Assembly: GCF_002884495.1 (NCBI RefSeq)
Contig: NZ_KZ614145.1
Coordinates: 2,618,423-2,682,422 of the forward strand
Length of the DNA stretch: 64,000 bases
Direction of reading: 5' to 3'
Origin: Rummeliibacillus pycnus
Lineage (GTDB): Bacteria > Bacillota > Bacilli > Bacillales_A > Planococcaceae
Every line of letters begins with the position of its first letter. The first letter of the stretch is position 1. Under the pieces are notes generated by a model that was given only the letters and a program-made list of their open reading frames with translations, was not told the DNA's origin and ran no database searches. The position numbers and the translations under genes were made by a program. Of the stretch, positions 34,817 through 44,223 are shown piece by piece.

Positions 34817-36505
34817 CTACTTCTCTTCTATTCCTTTAATGGTGATTTCTTTAACCGGTAAGAAAATATCGTTGGAATTCACGTATTTCACTTCTACTTG
34901 ATCACCTTCTTTTAGATACACTGCCAGAGGTGCAGCTTCAGAGCTAACAATATAGTTTTCTTTATTGTCTAATAAAAATGAAATGGTTGTGTAATCCCCA
35001 TTCTTCTCTTTATATACACGAACTACTTTACCTTTAGCTGTTTTTTCTTCATTGGAAGAACTGCTATTTAAAGAACTATTCCCTGATCGATTAATAATGG
35101 TTTTATATTGTCTTAATGCTTCGTTTGGTGTTGCAGCAGAAACAGAGAGTTCAGGATTTGCTGCTGAGACAATTGAATAGTTTTGCAAGAAACCATTGGA
35201 ATCAAGCACTGGTACTAACCAACTTGCTTCACCATAGAAATTGTAGATTATAGGCATAGAAGCTTGCCATTTTTTCTCGATAAATTTTTTCTCTATTATT
35301 TGAATGGCACCTTGTGAATCCATATAAGCTTCGTTTTTATTACCTGAATAGTAAGTAGCTTGACCTGTACGTGCATTAGTCAATGAATAACCAAGCATCG
35401 AATCTACACCCTTTTTGGGACTCGTAAAATCTGTAAAGTAATACATTACACCGTTTTCATCGAATACAGGACTAACATTTGCTTCTGTTCCTTCATCAGA
35501 AGGCAGTTTCATATCTTTTTTCCCAATAATACTATTCCAATAACCATGAACGTATTTACCAAAATACTCATTTTGAAGGCTGACCGCTTCTGGAGAAATA
35601 GCGCCATCGATAAATTCAGGTACATCTTTTAATGCGTAAGTTTTTGAAGCACCTGTTTTCGCATCAACCATAACAATTCCCTCTGGGTCAAACCCATTAC
35701 GTCCTGAGATAAACTTACCATATGTACGAATATAATATGGTTTTCCATGATCATCTACTTCTAATTGTGCATCTCCATAAAATATTGCTTTCGTGTTTGC
35801 TAATCTCATATGACGCTCTACATTGTTATTTAAATAGGCTGAGGTAGTATACACCATTGGTGATTTTACAAATTTCGGATTGTCTGATGAGTTTGTTGCA
35901 CTCATCATTAAATAACCCGGCGATTCTTTTCCCTTCAACCATTTAAAGAAATCTGAAAATTCAACTGGTGCAATATAAACATATTCACCATTTACTTTTT
36001 GAATTTGAAGATTCCCTAATTCATAGTAGCTTGTGTTTGGCACTTGGCTAAAAGCCTTCTTCATTTTGTTTCGTGCAAATTTAGGTGGTACACTTGCGGG
36101 TGTTTTTGTATCATCAAATGGCTTAATTTCAACTTTTTTTGACATCTCTGCAGATTGGTATTTTTGATTTGCATTAAAAAACGGAGCTGATAAAAGATAC
36201 ACACCAAAAATAATGCTTGCAAGCGTTATAAATCCTTTCATCTTTCTTTCGATTCCGTTAGATAATAATGTTCCAATTAACGCCATCACAAATACTTCTA
36301 CCCACAACTGAGACCAATTTTGGTCTATCTTTGTTATATAAAAAATAATTGCGGTAATTGCAAACACCAGTAGAAACATTGCTATACCAAATTGAATTTT
36401 AAATTTAGTCTTAAAGTCACCGTCGGACGTTTTACCTGTAAACGGCATAATCAGAAATGTAGCTACAATTGCAACAATTGCTGACATGATAAAAGTCGTT
36501 GTCAT
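34817..36505 (-). CDS. Membrane protein of unknown function (562 residues)
   Basis: I do not recognise a named family. Three N-terminal membrane helices (about 4-22, 38-60, 67-115) are followed by a long, probably extracytoplasmic, region of about 440 residues. This includes repeats such as MVDAKTGASKTYALKD and LTNARTGQATYYSGNK, like two halves of a duplicated domain, a Ser/Asn linker (SGNSSLNSSSSNEEK), and a C-terminal beta-barrel-like segment (GKVVRVYKEKNGDYTTISFLLDN) that may be an OB-type fold. It is a single gene with an AAAGGATG site, divergent from the YhhN gene. Function cannot be assigned. Confidence 0.8.
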   Translation of the reverse strand: MTTTFIMSAIVAIVATFLIMPFTGKTSDGDFKTKFKIQFGIAMFLLVFAITAIIFYITKIDQNWSQLWVEVFVMALIGTLLSNGIERKMKGFITLASIIFGVYLLSAPFFNANQKYQSAEMSKKVEIKPFDDTKTPASVPPKFARNKMKKAFSQVPNTSYYELGNLQIQKVNGEYVYIAPVEFSDFFKWLKGKESPGYLMMSATNSSDNPKFVKSPMVYTTSAYLNNNVERHMRLANTKAIFYGDAQLEVDDHGKPYYIRTYGKFISGRNGFDPEGIVMVDAKTGASKTYALKDVPEFIDGAISPEAVSLQNEYFGKYVHGYWNSIIGKKDMKLPSDEGTEANVSPVFDENGVMYYFTDFTSPKKGVDSMLGYSLTNARTGQATYYSGNKNEAYMDSQGAIQIIEKKFIEKKWQASMPIIYNFYGEASWLVPVLDSNGFLQNYSIVSAANPELSVSAATPNEALRQYKTIINRSGNSSLNSSSSNEEKTAKGKVVRVYKEKNGDYTTISFLLDNKENYIVSSEAAPLAVYLKEGDQVEVKYVNSNDIFLPVKEITIKGIEEK

Positions 36506-36640
36506 ACTTACTCATCCTTTCTCATATTAAGATACGAATGATTCCATAGAAAGTTTCGTAGAATTTTGCTGATCAATGATTGAAAGAACTAGATTTGGGT
36601 ATAAATGTATTGAAAAATATTTTGAAAAGGAAGTGTATGT

Positions 36641-37294
36641 ATGAAAATAATACATCTTATTACACTCATAATTTTCTTTTCTGTTCTTTATATTTTCTTC
36701 ATACCTGAACAATCCTTTTTACTGAAAATTTTGTTTAAAATTATTCCCATCATCTTAATGCTTACTCTCATCTATTTACAGCGTGATTTAAACAATCCAC
36801 TATTTTCAAAATGGCTTCTTATAGGATTATTATTCTGCATGTTTGGAGATGCCACTCTACACTGGTTTTTATTGGGGTTATCTTTCTTTCTAATTGGTCA
36901 TATCTGCTATATTGTTGCATTTTTTCAGGTAAAAGTGAAAACAATAAATCCCTATATTGCAATATCATTATTGGCATATGGGATGGTAATGGTTGCATGG
37001 ATTGCTGGTAATATTTTTAGAACTGGTAATTATGGACTGGGGATAGCGGTTTGCTGCTATATTGCGGTTATTTTAACAATGGGATGGTCTGCTTTTCAAA
37101 CGTATTCACCATTTATTATTCTTGGTGCCCTTTCTTTTATTTTCTCAGACTCCATTTTAGCTATGGATATGTTTATAACAGATATTCCTACGGCTCATAT
37201 TCTGATCATGACTAGTTACTATAGTGCCCAACTTTTATTTACCTTGAGCACGCTAAAATATTCCGTAGCTCGAAAGAAAGTGTTAGAATTATGA
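36641..37294 (+). CDS. YhhN / TMEM86-family membrane protein
   Basis: The 217-residue protein has about eight membrane helices and the family motifs: [14 protein letters not shown], then [13 protein letters not shown] and [10 protein letters not shown]. YhhN proteins are relatives of lysoplasmalogenase, which hydrolyses the vinyl-ether bond of lysoplasmalogens. Activity in Bacillales has not been established in general. The start ATG has an AAAGGAAG site. It precedes pepT by 31 nt, so they may be co-transcribed. Confidence 0.85.
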   Translation: MKIIHLITLIIFFSVLYIFFIPEQSFLLKILFKIIPIILMLTLIYLQRDLNNPLFSKWLLIGLLFCMFGDATLHWFLLGLSFFLIGHICYIVAFFQVKVKTINPYIAISLLAYGMVMVAWIAGNIFRTGNYGLGIAVCCYIAVILTMGWSAFQTYSPFIILGALSFIFSDSILAMDMFITDIPTAHILIMTSYYSAQLLFTLSTLKYSVARKKVLEL

Positions 37295-37325
37295 CAATGC
37301 TTTAAATATAAGGAGGATTCTAATA

Positions 37326-38552
37326 ATGAAAGAAACAGTAATCGAACGATTAGTTCGCTACACTAAAATTGATACACAATCTAACGAAGCAAGCCAAACA
37401 ACACCTTCTACAAAAAAACAATGGGATTTACTACGTGTATTAGAAACTGAATTGAAAGAAATCGGTATGGAGGAAATCGAAGTAGACGAAAATGGCTATT
37501 TATTTGCAACTTTACCTGCAAATTCTGATAAAGAATTACCAACAATCGGATTTTTAGCTCATGTTGATACAGCAACTGACTACACAGGTACAAATGTAAA
37601 TCCACAACGCCATGACAATTATGATGGTGGCGATATCCAACTAAATCCTGAAGTTGTCTTATCTCCAACAAATTCACCAGAATTAGCTAACTATATTGGT
37701 CAAACATTGATTACTACAGATGGTACTACATTACTTGGTGCAGATGACAAAGCAGGAATCGTAGAAATTATGACTGCTATGGAATACTTGATTAATCATC
37801 CTGAAGTAAAGCACGGCAAAATCCGTGTAGGCTTTACCCCAGATGAAGAAATCGGTCGTGGACCTCATAAATTTGACGTGGAACGTTTCAATGCAGATTA
37901 TGCATACACAATGGATGGTGGTCCACTAGGGGAACTACAATACGAAAGTTTTAACGCAGCAAGTGCTAAAGTAACAACTCATGGTGTTAGCGTTCATCCA
38001 GGTTCTGCAAAGGGCAAAATGGTTAATGCAATTACAATGGCCATTAAATTCCAAGAAATGCTGCCAAAAGAAGCGGTTCCAGAATTAACAGAAGATCATG
38101 AAGGATTTATCCACCTTATGAGCTTCAATGGTGAAATTGAAAAAGCTAGTCTTTCTTACATTATCCGTGATCATGATCGTAAAGCCTTCGAAGCAAAAAA
38201 AGCATTAATGAAAGAAGCTGAAAAAGCAATTAAATCAGAATTTGGCGAAGAGGCAATCACAGTTGAACTTTCTGATCAATATTACAACATGGCAGAAAAA
38301 ATCCTCCCTGTAAAAGAAATTGTTGACATTGCACAAAAAGCTATGGAAAATTTAGATATCAAGCCTCTAATTTTACCAATTCGCGGCGGTACAGATGGTT
38401 CTCAACTGTCATATATGGGACTTCCAACACCTAATATCTTCGCTGGTGGCGAAAATATGCATGGTAAATATGAATATGTTTCAGCTGAAACTATGGTGAA
38501 AGCAACTGAAGTAATCATTGAAATCGTTCAATTGTTTGAGCAAAAAGCTTAG
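37326..38552 (+). CDS. pepT: Tripeptide aminopeptidase PepT
   Basis: This 408-residue M20 peptidase removes N-terminal residues from tripeptides in the cytoplasm, using two zinc ions. Ligands and catalytic residues are seen as H-x-D in [23 protein letters not shown], and D in YTMDGG; a late His is in ENMHGKYE. The AAGGAGG-like site precedes the ATG. Length and motif order match the family. It is followed by an exporter gene after 27 nt and probably shares its message. Confidence 0.96.
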   Translation: MKETVIERLVRYTKIDTQSNEASQTTPSTKKQWDLLRVLETELKEIGMEEIEVDENGYLFATLPANSDKELPTIGFLAHVDTATDYTGTNVNPQRHDNYDGGDIQLNPEVVLSPTNSPELANYIGQTLITTDGTTLLGADDKAGIVEIMTAMEYLINHPEVKHGKIRVGFTPDEEIGRGPHKFDVERFNADYAYTMDGGPLGELQYESFNAASAKVTTHGVSVHPGSAKGKMVNAITMAIKFQEMLPKEAVPELTEDHEGFIHLMSFNGEIEKASLSYIIRDHDRKAFEAKKALMKEAEKAIKSEFGEEAITVELSDQYYNMAEKILPVKEIVDIAQKAMENLDIKPLILPIRGGTDGSQLSYMGLPTPNIFAGGENMHGKYEYVSAETMVKATEVIIEIVQLFEQKA

Positions 38553-38579
38553 TGAATGAATCGATAGGCAGGTGACATT

Positions 38580-39551
38580 GTGAAAGAAATTGCACTTGGA
38601 ATATTAGCATCATTATTCTTTGCCGTAACATTTATTTTAAATCATTCGATGGAACTTGAAGGTGGAAGTTGGTTGTGGAGTTCATCCTTACGTTATCTCT
38701 TCATGCTCCCCTTCTTGCTCATAATTGTCTCATCACGTAAAGGACTTACTGCAGTGGTACAAGAGATAAAAACTCAGCCAAAAGATTGGCTTCTTTGGAG
38801 CTTTGTTGGTTTTGTACTCTTTTATGCTCCTCTTACTTTTGCTGCTGCATACGGTCCTGGTTGGCTCGTATCAGGAACTTGGCAGTTTACCATTGTAGCA
38901 GGGGTGTTACTTGCTCCATTCTTTGTTCAATATGTTGAGGGGAAAGCCATTCGACAAAAAGTACCACTCATTTCTTTACTTATTTCGAGTATTATTTTAG
39001 TCGGCATTATCTTAATACAAATTCCAAGTGCAAAAAGTGTTTCCTTGGAAAGCTTACTATTTGGAATCTTTCCTGTAATTATTGCGGCTTTTGCGTATCC
39101 ACTTGGAAACCGCAAAATGATGGATATTTGTGATGGTCGTCTAGATACATTTCAACGAGTACTTGGTATGACAATAGCATCTTTGCCAGGCTGGATTATC
39201 TTAGCAATTTATGCACTTGCAACTGTAGGGCTTCCTTCTATTAGCCAAATGGTTCAGTCATTAATTGTTGGTATTAGCTCAGGTGTTATTGCTACTGTGC
39301 TATTCTTTATCGCAACTGATCGCGTGCATAACGACCAAGGCAAACTCGCGGCTGTTGAAGCAACACAATCTACAGAAATCCTATTTGTGATTGTCGGTGA
39401 AATGTTACTTCTAGGCATTCCACTTCCACAGTCACTTGCTCTCTTTGGTATAGCCACTATTATTGTTGGAATGTCATTACATAGCTATTACACTTCATTA
39501 TTGAAGAAAAAAAGTAATATCATTTTGCAAACTCAGGAAAAGATAGAATGA
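38580..39551 (+). CDS. DMT-superfamily multidrug exporter (EmrE-type fold)
   Basis: The 323-residue protein has about ten membrane helices in two repeats. The first runs from LFFAVTFILNHSMELEGGSWLWSSSLRY, and the second from FGIFPVIIAAFAYPLGNRKMMDI. The start is GTG with a GGCAGGTG site. This matches the PF13536-type group of the drug/metabolite transporters. Substrate unknown. Its start lies 27 nt after pepT, so it is probably co-transcribed; a terminator follows. Confidence 0.8.
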   Translation: MKEIALGILASLFFAVTFILNHSMELEGGSWLWSSSLRYLFMLPFLLIIVSSRKGLTAVVQEIKTQPKDWLLWSFVGFVLFYAPLTFAAAYGPGWLVSGTWQFTIVAGVLLAPFFVQYVEGKAIRQKVPLISLLISSIILVGIILIQIPSAKSVSLESLLFGIFPVIIAAFAYPLGNRKMMDICDGRLDTFQRVLGMTIASLPGWIILAIYALATVGLPSISQMVQSLIVGISSGVIATVLFFIATDRVHNDQGKLAAVEATQSTEILFVIVGEMLLLGIPLPQSLALFGIATIIVGMSLHSYYTSLLKKKSNIILQTQEKIE

Positions 39552-39570
39552 AAGACAAATAGATTATGAA

Positions 39571-39597
39571 GGTGCCCTATTCTGGGGCATCTTTTTA
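39571..39597 (+). terminator. Terminator after the DMT exporter
   Basis: GGTGCCC and GGGCATC arms (with one G-T) form a short hairpin followed by TTTTTATT. The interval up to the Fur box also holds a second stem, CGATAAGATT/AATCTTATCG (39617-39641). Confidence 0.7.
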
Positions 39598-39776
39598 TTA
39601 TTTGTATAACAAAAAACGATAAGATTAATAAAATCTTATCGCCCAGTCTTATCGAATATTCCTAAATTTTTGAGGGGGTTTTAGGAATTTTTGTTTAGCT
39701 AATTTTTGGAGAAAAGTAGCTTTTTTAATATCTCCTGCTCTACATTGAGTTTTAGAGGAGTTTTATTTCTCTATAT

Positions 39777-39795
39777 GACAATGATAATCATTATC
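39777..39795 (+). promoter_or_regulatory. Fur box before the FhuF-like gene
   Basis: GACAATGATAATCATTATC matches the 19-bp consensus GATAATGATAATCATTATC at 18 positions. A possible promoter TTGAAA-16-TATAGT (39830-39857) lies downstream. Iron-replete Fur should repress the reductase gene. Confidence 0.85.
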
Positions 39796-39877
39796 AATTA
39801 AAATGTCAATACTTATTCTACATTGTTTTTTGAAAATTACATCAGTAATTGTATAGTAATAACTAAGAGGTGATGAT

Positions 39878-40588
39878 ATGAGTTCTTTATCAAGAGATCA
39901 ACTACAACAATTACAATCCTATAGTATCTATGTAGATTACTCAGGTAATACTATATTTAATCTGCAGCAATTACATAATAATGAGTTTTTACCTGATTTT
40001 TTAACGCTTATAAAAGCAATAAGTAATGTAGAATCCGATACAATCGCATTGTCTTATTTTACACGTCGTTATGGTATGTTTGTTGCTATGCAATTTTATA
40101 TGCTAACTATGTATGACGAAGTATGGGATGGTACTTTAGATCATTTAAAATTTGGTGTTAAAAAAGAATTTGGAAACAACGCATTATGTATGTTTACACT
40201 TTCTTCAGACTGGAAAATGATTGATGAAGAAGAACGAAAAACTACTTTTAAAAAAATTTTAGAGCAACAATGTCATACAATTTTTGCTCAGCTTCGAAAG
40301 ATTACATCGGTTTCCCCTAAAATGCTTTGGGAAAATGTCTTTGGTTATTTGTTATGGCATTTGCATGTACTACTTTCAAATCCAGGTACATGTGAACAAG
40401 CGCAAATGGATCTTACACTCTTAGAAGATGACTCTTTATGGTCTTCATTCGCAAATCAGTCCTATTTTAAAAAATATACAGGTGGAGAGCATCCTTCAAA
40501 GCTCATCAATATACCTGTTCGGAAGACTTGCTGTTTTTCAAAAGATATCCCCGGATGGATGCAATGCGGATATTGTCCATTGAAATAG
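39878..40588 (+). CDS. FhuF-like siderophore-iron reductase
   Basis: The 236-residue protein ends in KTCCFSKDIPGWMQCGYCPLK: two adjacent Cys, ten residues, then Cys-x-x-Cys, the [2Fe-2S] ligand pattern of FhuF-type ferric reductases. The N-terminal 200 residues are mostly helical and resemble the FhuF family only loosely. Such proteins release iron from ferric siderophores by reduction after import. An 18/19 Fur box 80 nt upstream supports the iron role. It is a single gene; no siderophore transporter is next to it. Confidence 0.85.
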   Translation: MSSLSRDQLQQLQSYSIYVDYSGNTIFNLQQLHNNEFLPDFLTLIKAISNVESDTIALSYFTRRYGMFVAMQFYMLTMYDEVWDGTLDHLKFGVKKEFGNNALCMFTLSSDWKMIDEEERKTTFKKILEQQCHTIFAQLRKITSVSPKMLWENVFGYLLWHLHVLLSNPGTCEQAQMDLTLLEDDSLWSSFANQSYFKKYTGGEHPSKLINIPVRKTCCFSKDIPGWMQCGYCPLK

Positions 40589-40685
40589 CCAATTCTTTTC
40601 GAAAAAAGTGTGTGCTATAGCCTATAAAGAAAATAAAAGAATATGAATCTAATATCTTTACTTTTCAGAACAATTGAAGTACACT

Positions 40686-40706
40686 AAAACTTTCCTTCAG
40701 GAAACT
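40686..40706 (+). promoter_or_regulatory. MntR-like operator before mntH
   Basis: AAAACTTTCCTTCAGGAAACT is a palindrome-like site (TTTCC-TTCA-GGAAA) resembling the MntR box in front of mntH in other Bacilli. Binding of Mn2+-MntR would repress. Position 40 nt before the start fits. Confidence 0.6.
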
Positions 40707-40745
40707 TTATTTCAGGAATAACACTTTTGGGAACGGAGGAAAAAC

Positions 40746-42032
40746 ATGAGTAAAATTTATAAAGAAAAACAAATCTCAAGGTTACAATATCCAACAGCTC
40801 AAGATGTTCTAACTGGTAAAGTGCATGGGATAAGAAGTATTCTCCCCTTCTTGGGACCGGCATTTATCGCTGCCGTAGCCTATATTGATCCAGGAAATTT
40901 TGCCACGAATATTACTGCTGGATCTCAGTATGGGTATTTACTATTATGGGTTATTGCCTTTTCAAATTTAATGGCCGTTTTAATCCAATCATTATCTGCA
41001 AAGCTAGGTATCGCTACAGGAAAAAATTTACCTGAGGTGGCACGAGAAAACTTCTCAAAAAAAACAGCTATCTTTTTATGGATTCAATCAGAACTTGTTA
41101 TTATGGCAACTGACTTAGCAGAATTTATCGGTGCTGCACTTGGTTTATATTTATTATTCGATATTCCTATGCTACCTGCAGCACTAATAACAGCTGTTGG
41201 CTCATTTGCTATATTAGAGCTTCAACGTCGTGGCGTACGGGCATTTGAAGCTGGGATTTCTGCTATGGTCATGATGGTTGTTTTGGCATTTGCATTCCAA
41301 ACATTTTTGGCACATCCAGCCGCTACTGATATTGCTACAGGCTTTATTCCTAAATTTGAGGATGTCAACTCTATACTCCTTGCTACTGGGATTTTAGGTG
41401 CAACTGTTATGCCACATGCCATATACTTACACTCTTCTTTGACACAACATCGAGTTGTAGGTAACAATGACGAAGAAAAGCGGAAAATTTTTAAATTTGA
41501 ATTCATTGACATTGTTATTGCCATGATTATTGCAGGTGCGATCAATATGAGTATGTTAGTGATCGCAGCCGCTGTGTTCCATTCAAAGGGTATGAATGTC
41601 GAAGATTTAGATGTCGCTTTCCATTCTTTCCATGATATGATTGGTCCAATGGCATCTGTCTCATTTGGTTTAGGATTATTAATTGCTGGCCTTGCAAGTT
41701 CATCAGTAGGTACTTTATCTGGTGATGTTGTGATGCAAGGGTTTATCAATAAACATATTCCGATTTATATACGTCGTGCCATTACAATGATTCCTCCTCT
41801 ATTAATCATCGCTTTTGGAGCAAATGCTACAAAAGCACTTGTTTGGAGTCAGGTTATTTTATCTTTTGGAATTGCCTTTGCCTTAATTCCACTGATTATG
41901 TTTACTAGTAATAAGAAAATTATGGGTTGTCTTGTCAATCATAAATTAACAACCATCGTTGGATGGATTGTTGCAACAATTGTTATATTTTTAAATTTAT
42001 ATCTCCTTTATCAAACTGCTGTTGGTGTATAA
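40746..42032 (+). CDS. mntH: Nramp-family Mn2+/divalent metal transporter
   Basis: This 428-residue transporter has eleven membrane helices. The first metal-binding motif DPGN is at residues 48-51, and the second is the ATVMPHAIYLHSSL segment. Both are typical of bacterial proton-coupled Nramp (MntH) proteins importing Mn2+ and, less well, Fe2+. The CGGAGGA site precedes the ATG. An MntR-like box upstream agrees with control by manganese. A small unknown gene follows, 47 nt downstream. Confidence 0.95.
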   Translation: MSKIYKEKQISRLQYPTAQDVLTGKVHGIRSILPFLGPAFIAAVAYIDPGNFATNITAGSQYGYLLLWVIAFSNLMAVLIQSLSAKLGIATGKNLPEVARENFSKKTAIFLWIQSELVIMATDLAEFIGAALGLYLLFDIPMLPAALITAVGSFAILELQRRGVRAFEAGISAMVMMVVLAFAFQTFLAHPAATDIATGFIPKFEDVNSILLATGILGATVMPHAIYLHSSLTQHRVVGNNDEEKRKIFKFEFIDIVIAMIIAGAINMSMLVIAAAVFHSKGMNVEDLDVAFHSFHDMIGPMASVSFGLGLLIAGLASSSVGTLSGDVVMQGFINKHIPIYIRRAITMIPPLLIIAFGANATKALVWSQVILSFGIAFALIPLIMFTSNKKIMGCLVNHKLTTIVGWIVATIVIFLNLYLLYQTAVGV

Positions 42033-42079
42033 TATTATTCGATAAACGCACACTACTCTTTAAAAAGGAGTGTGTTGTT

Positions 42080-42286
42080 ATGAAGAAGGATTCATTACCT
42101 AAAGACAAAAAGATATTCGCAGATCTACCCTATCAAAGTCGACCTGATATGTTAGATTCAGAAAACATTAGCATTTATGATTTACACGAAGATATGCATA
42201 CAGTAGATCCAATTCCTGTTTCTAAACAAACCGAAGATTTAGAGTCCGAAGCAAAAGATGATAAATATGATGGTAAATGGACTTAG
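42080..42286 (+). CDS. Small acidic protein downstream of mntH
   Basis: This 68-residue hydrophilic protein has an AAAAAGGAG site and a clear ATG at 42080; a longer frame starting at 41963 would overlap mntH and has no RBS. The sequence is rich in Asp, Glu and Lys, without Cys, signal peptide or known motifs. It ends before a terminator and may be co-transcribed with mntH, perhaps under MntR. The function is unknown. Homology was not tested. Confidence 0.6.
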   Translation: MKKDSLPKDKKIFADLPYQSRPDMLDSENISIYDLHEDMHTVDPIPVSKQTEDLESEAKDDKYDGKWT

Positions 42287-42294
42287 AAAAAAGC

Positions 42295-42334
42295 TGTAGA
42301 CAAACATGAGTTTCTTCAAGTTTATCTACATTTT
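42295..42334 (+). terminator. Terminator of the mntH unit
   Basis: TGTAGACAAAC (42295-42305) pairs with GTTTATCTACA (42320-42330) with one mismatch, followed by TTTTCCC. Confidence 0.6.
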
Positions 42335-42398
42335 CCCTGTTTTTTCACCTAATAAGTAATAGGTTGGTACTATTTAAAATAAATCCATTCATATCAAT

Positions 42399-42435
42399 AA
42401 AAGACATTCAGATGAGATTATCTGAATGTCTTTTT
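42399..42435. terminator. Bidirectional terminator before nucleoside hydrolase
   Basis: A 15-bp A/T-flanked stem (AAAAGACATTCAGAT / ATCTGAATGTCTTTT) lies 26 nt after the end of the minus-strand hydrolase gene. Confidence 0.85.
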
Positions 42436-42460
42436 GTCGATAAAAAGAAGATATCAAAAT

Positions 42461-43426
42461 CTATTTACTTAAAAGTTTTTCACCAACTGTTGTACATGCT
42501 TCAAAGAAAAGCTTTACATAGCCTTCTCGATTAACGCTATGTAATACTTTGGCATTTGGTTCGTGACCGGTTTTACGTGTATAATCCACAATTGTAGAAC
42601 CAGCAGTTAATCGACCTTCTAGCTCTACCTCTACATAATAGTCATCACCTTCAAATAGTTCGGGTGCTACTAACACTGCAACTGCACAAACATCATGAAC
42701 CCTAATTTGTTCTTCGAAATGTGGTGCGTGGAATGGAGTCTGTGTTTGTGTAAATGTATAGAATTTCATCATATCTGCTGCTTTTTCAGCAAATGGTGTA
42801 CCTAGTGTGCGAAGTTCTGCCATTTCTTCTCGAGTGATATACGCTTTATGTGTTACATCTAAACCACTCATTATAATTGGAACACCTGAACGAAAAACAA
42901 GCTCTGCAGCATGCGGATCAACATAGGCATTAAATTCTGCTGTAGTTGACATATTCCCTCCCACAGCTGCTCCACCCATCCATGAAATAAGTTTAATTTT
43001 AGGTTTTATTTCAGGATGTGCAAGTAATAACGCACCTATATTCGTTAATGGACCTGTTGCAACAATAATTACGGGTTCATCACTAGCTAATAAAGTTTCA
43101 TATATAGCTGTAATCGCTGGACGTTGACTCTCTTTCAAAATTGGATCAGCCCATTTTACATTTCCTAATCCGCCTTCACCATGAATATCTTCTGCCACTT
43201 CTAAAGTACGAAAAATGGGATGCTCTAACCCTCTAGCTACTTCAACATCCTGCCCTATATATGTTAAAAAGCTCAAAGCATTATATGTTGTTTTATCAGT
43301 TGATAAATTTCCTGCTTCTGTAGTAACTAGTTTAATATCTAATTCTGGACGTGAGAATGCTAAAGCAAGCATCATTGCATCATCAATTCCCGGATCACAG
43401 TCAATGATAACTGGGGTTTTATTCAT
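42461..43426 (-). CDS. Nucleoside hydrolase (inosine-uridine type)
   Basis: The 321-residue enzyme cleaves the N-glycosidic bond of nucleosides to base and ribose. The calcium-binding DCDPGIDDAM motif is at the start, and IHGEGGLGNV and VATGPLTNIG in the middle; a late FNAYVDPHAAELV supplies the remaining ligands. Substrate class (purine or pyrimidine) cannot be fixed. It may be the last gene of the epimerase-GNAT operon, 101 nt downstream, with no clear terminator between. Nucleosides could enter from another transporter; none is here. Confidence 0.93.
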   Translation of the reverse strand: MNKTPVIIDCDPGIDDAMMLALAFSRPELDIKLVTTEAGNLSTDKTTYNALSFLTYIGQDVEVARGLEHPIFRTLEVAEDIHGEGGLGNVKWADPILKESQRPAITAIYETLLASDEPVIIVATGPLTNIGALLLAHPEIKPKIKLISWMGGAAVGGNMSTTAEFNAYVDPHAAELVFRSGVPIIMSGLDVTHKAYITREEMAELRTLGTPFAEKAADMMKFYTFTQTQTPFHAPHFEEQIRVHDVCAVAVLVAPELFEGDDYYVEVELEGRLTAGSTIVDYTRKTGHEPNAKVLHSVNREGYVKLFFEACTTVGEKLLSK

Positions 43427-43527
43427 TATTCACACTCCTCATACTGGCTTTCCTCTTTGATTAAGTATCGTTGTTATTGTATCTTATCTGGAAGAATTAT
43501 TCTTTTAAAGAAAAACACAAATCTTTA

Positions 43528-44208
43528 TTATTTTCTATACGTGACGTACCACTGTTCGTTTTGTTCAAACATATCTGTTCCAACAAAACCTTTTTTTAAC
43601 AATTGCTGTTGTCCCGTAATATCGCTCATTAATAAGAGTCGAGCTTCTGTAAATGTTGGTTTTTCACCATTAAGCTCTTTATAGAAAATATAGCGAAGTT
43701 TGTTACCGTATTTTTCCTTTAATCCCGCAACTACCATTCCTTGTGCAAATTTATCTTTCAAACTTGGTATATTCAATGGTTTTACGGTTGCACAAATATA
43801 ATCAAAACGACTTAAATCGATTTGTTTCATAATAATTTGTGCCATTGTTTTCTGTAAGCCATAACCACGATAACGTGGAGAAACATTGGATATCTCTTGA
43901 TATAACACTCTAGGGAGTTTTTGTTCTGGAATACCGCAATCTCTTCCTAAATGTTCGTCATCAATCATTGGCTCAAGTAATGCTCGGAATGCAATTAGCT
44001 CATCTGCTACAAATACACCAATCATTAAACCATGGCCAGTTAAAATATAGCTAAATTCTTCATCACTAAGTGGTTGTAATGTATTTGCATCAGGCAGTGC
44101 AGCGATAACTTCAGACTGTAGTTTTCTAAGTTGAGGCACTTGCTCTCGCGTTAAAATTTTAACAGTGTATAGTGTTTCACCAAGGAAACCTTGCGCAATA
44201 TTATCCAT
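43528..44208 (-). CDS. GNAT-family acetyltransferase
   Basis: The 226-residue protein has the GNAT core: EISNVSPRYRGYGLQKTMAQ with the acetyl-CoA pyrophosphate-binding R-G-x-G loop, then a long C-terminal part (LRYIFYKELNGEKPTF). The N-terminal 60 residues (MDNIAQGFLGETLYTVKIL) are specific to this group. Acceptor unknown. Only 15 nt separate it from the epimerase gene, so both probably act on the same substrate or pathway, for instance amino-acid or dipeptide derivatives. Confidence 0.85.
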   Translation of the reverse strand: MDNIAQGFLGETLYTVKILTREQVPQLRKLQSEVIAALPDANTLQPLSDEEFSYILTGHGLMIGVFVADELIAFRALLEPMIDDEHLGRDCGIPEQKLPRVLYQEISNVSPRYRGYGLQKTMAQIIMKQIDLSRFDYICATVKPLNIPSLKDKFAQGMVVAGLKEKYGNKLRYIFYKELNGEKPTFTEARLLLMSDITGQQQLLKKGFVGTDMFEQNEQWYVTYRK

Positions 44209-44223
44209 TATTTTACTTCCCTT

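Noticed and set aside
41222-41749. 175-residue ORF opposite mntH
   Set aside because: Antisense to a well-supported gene, with no start context.
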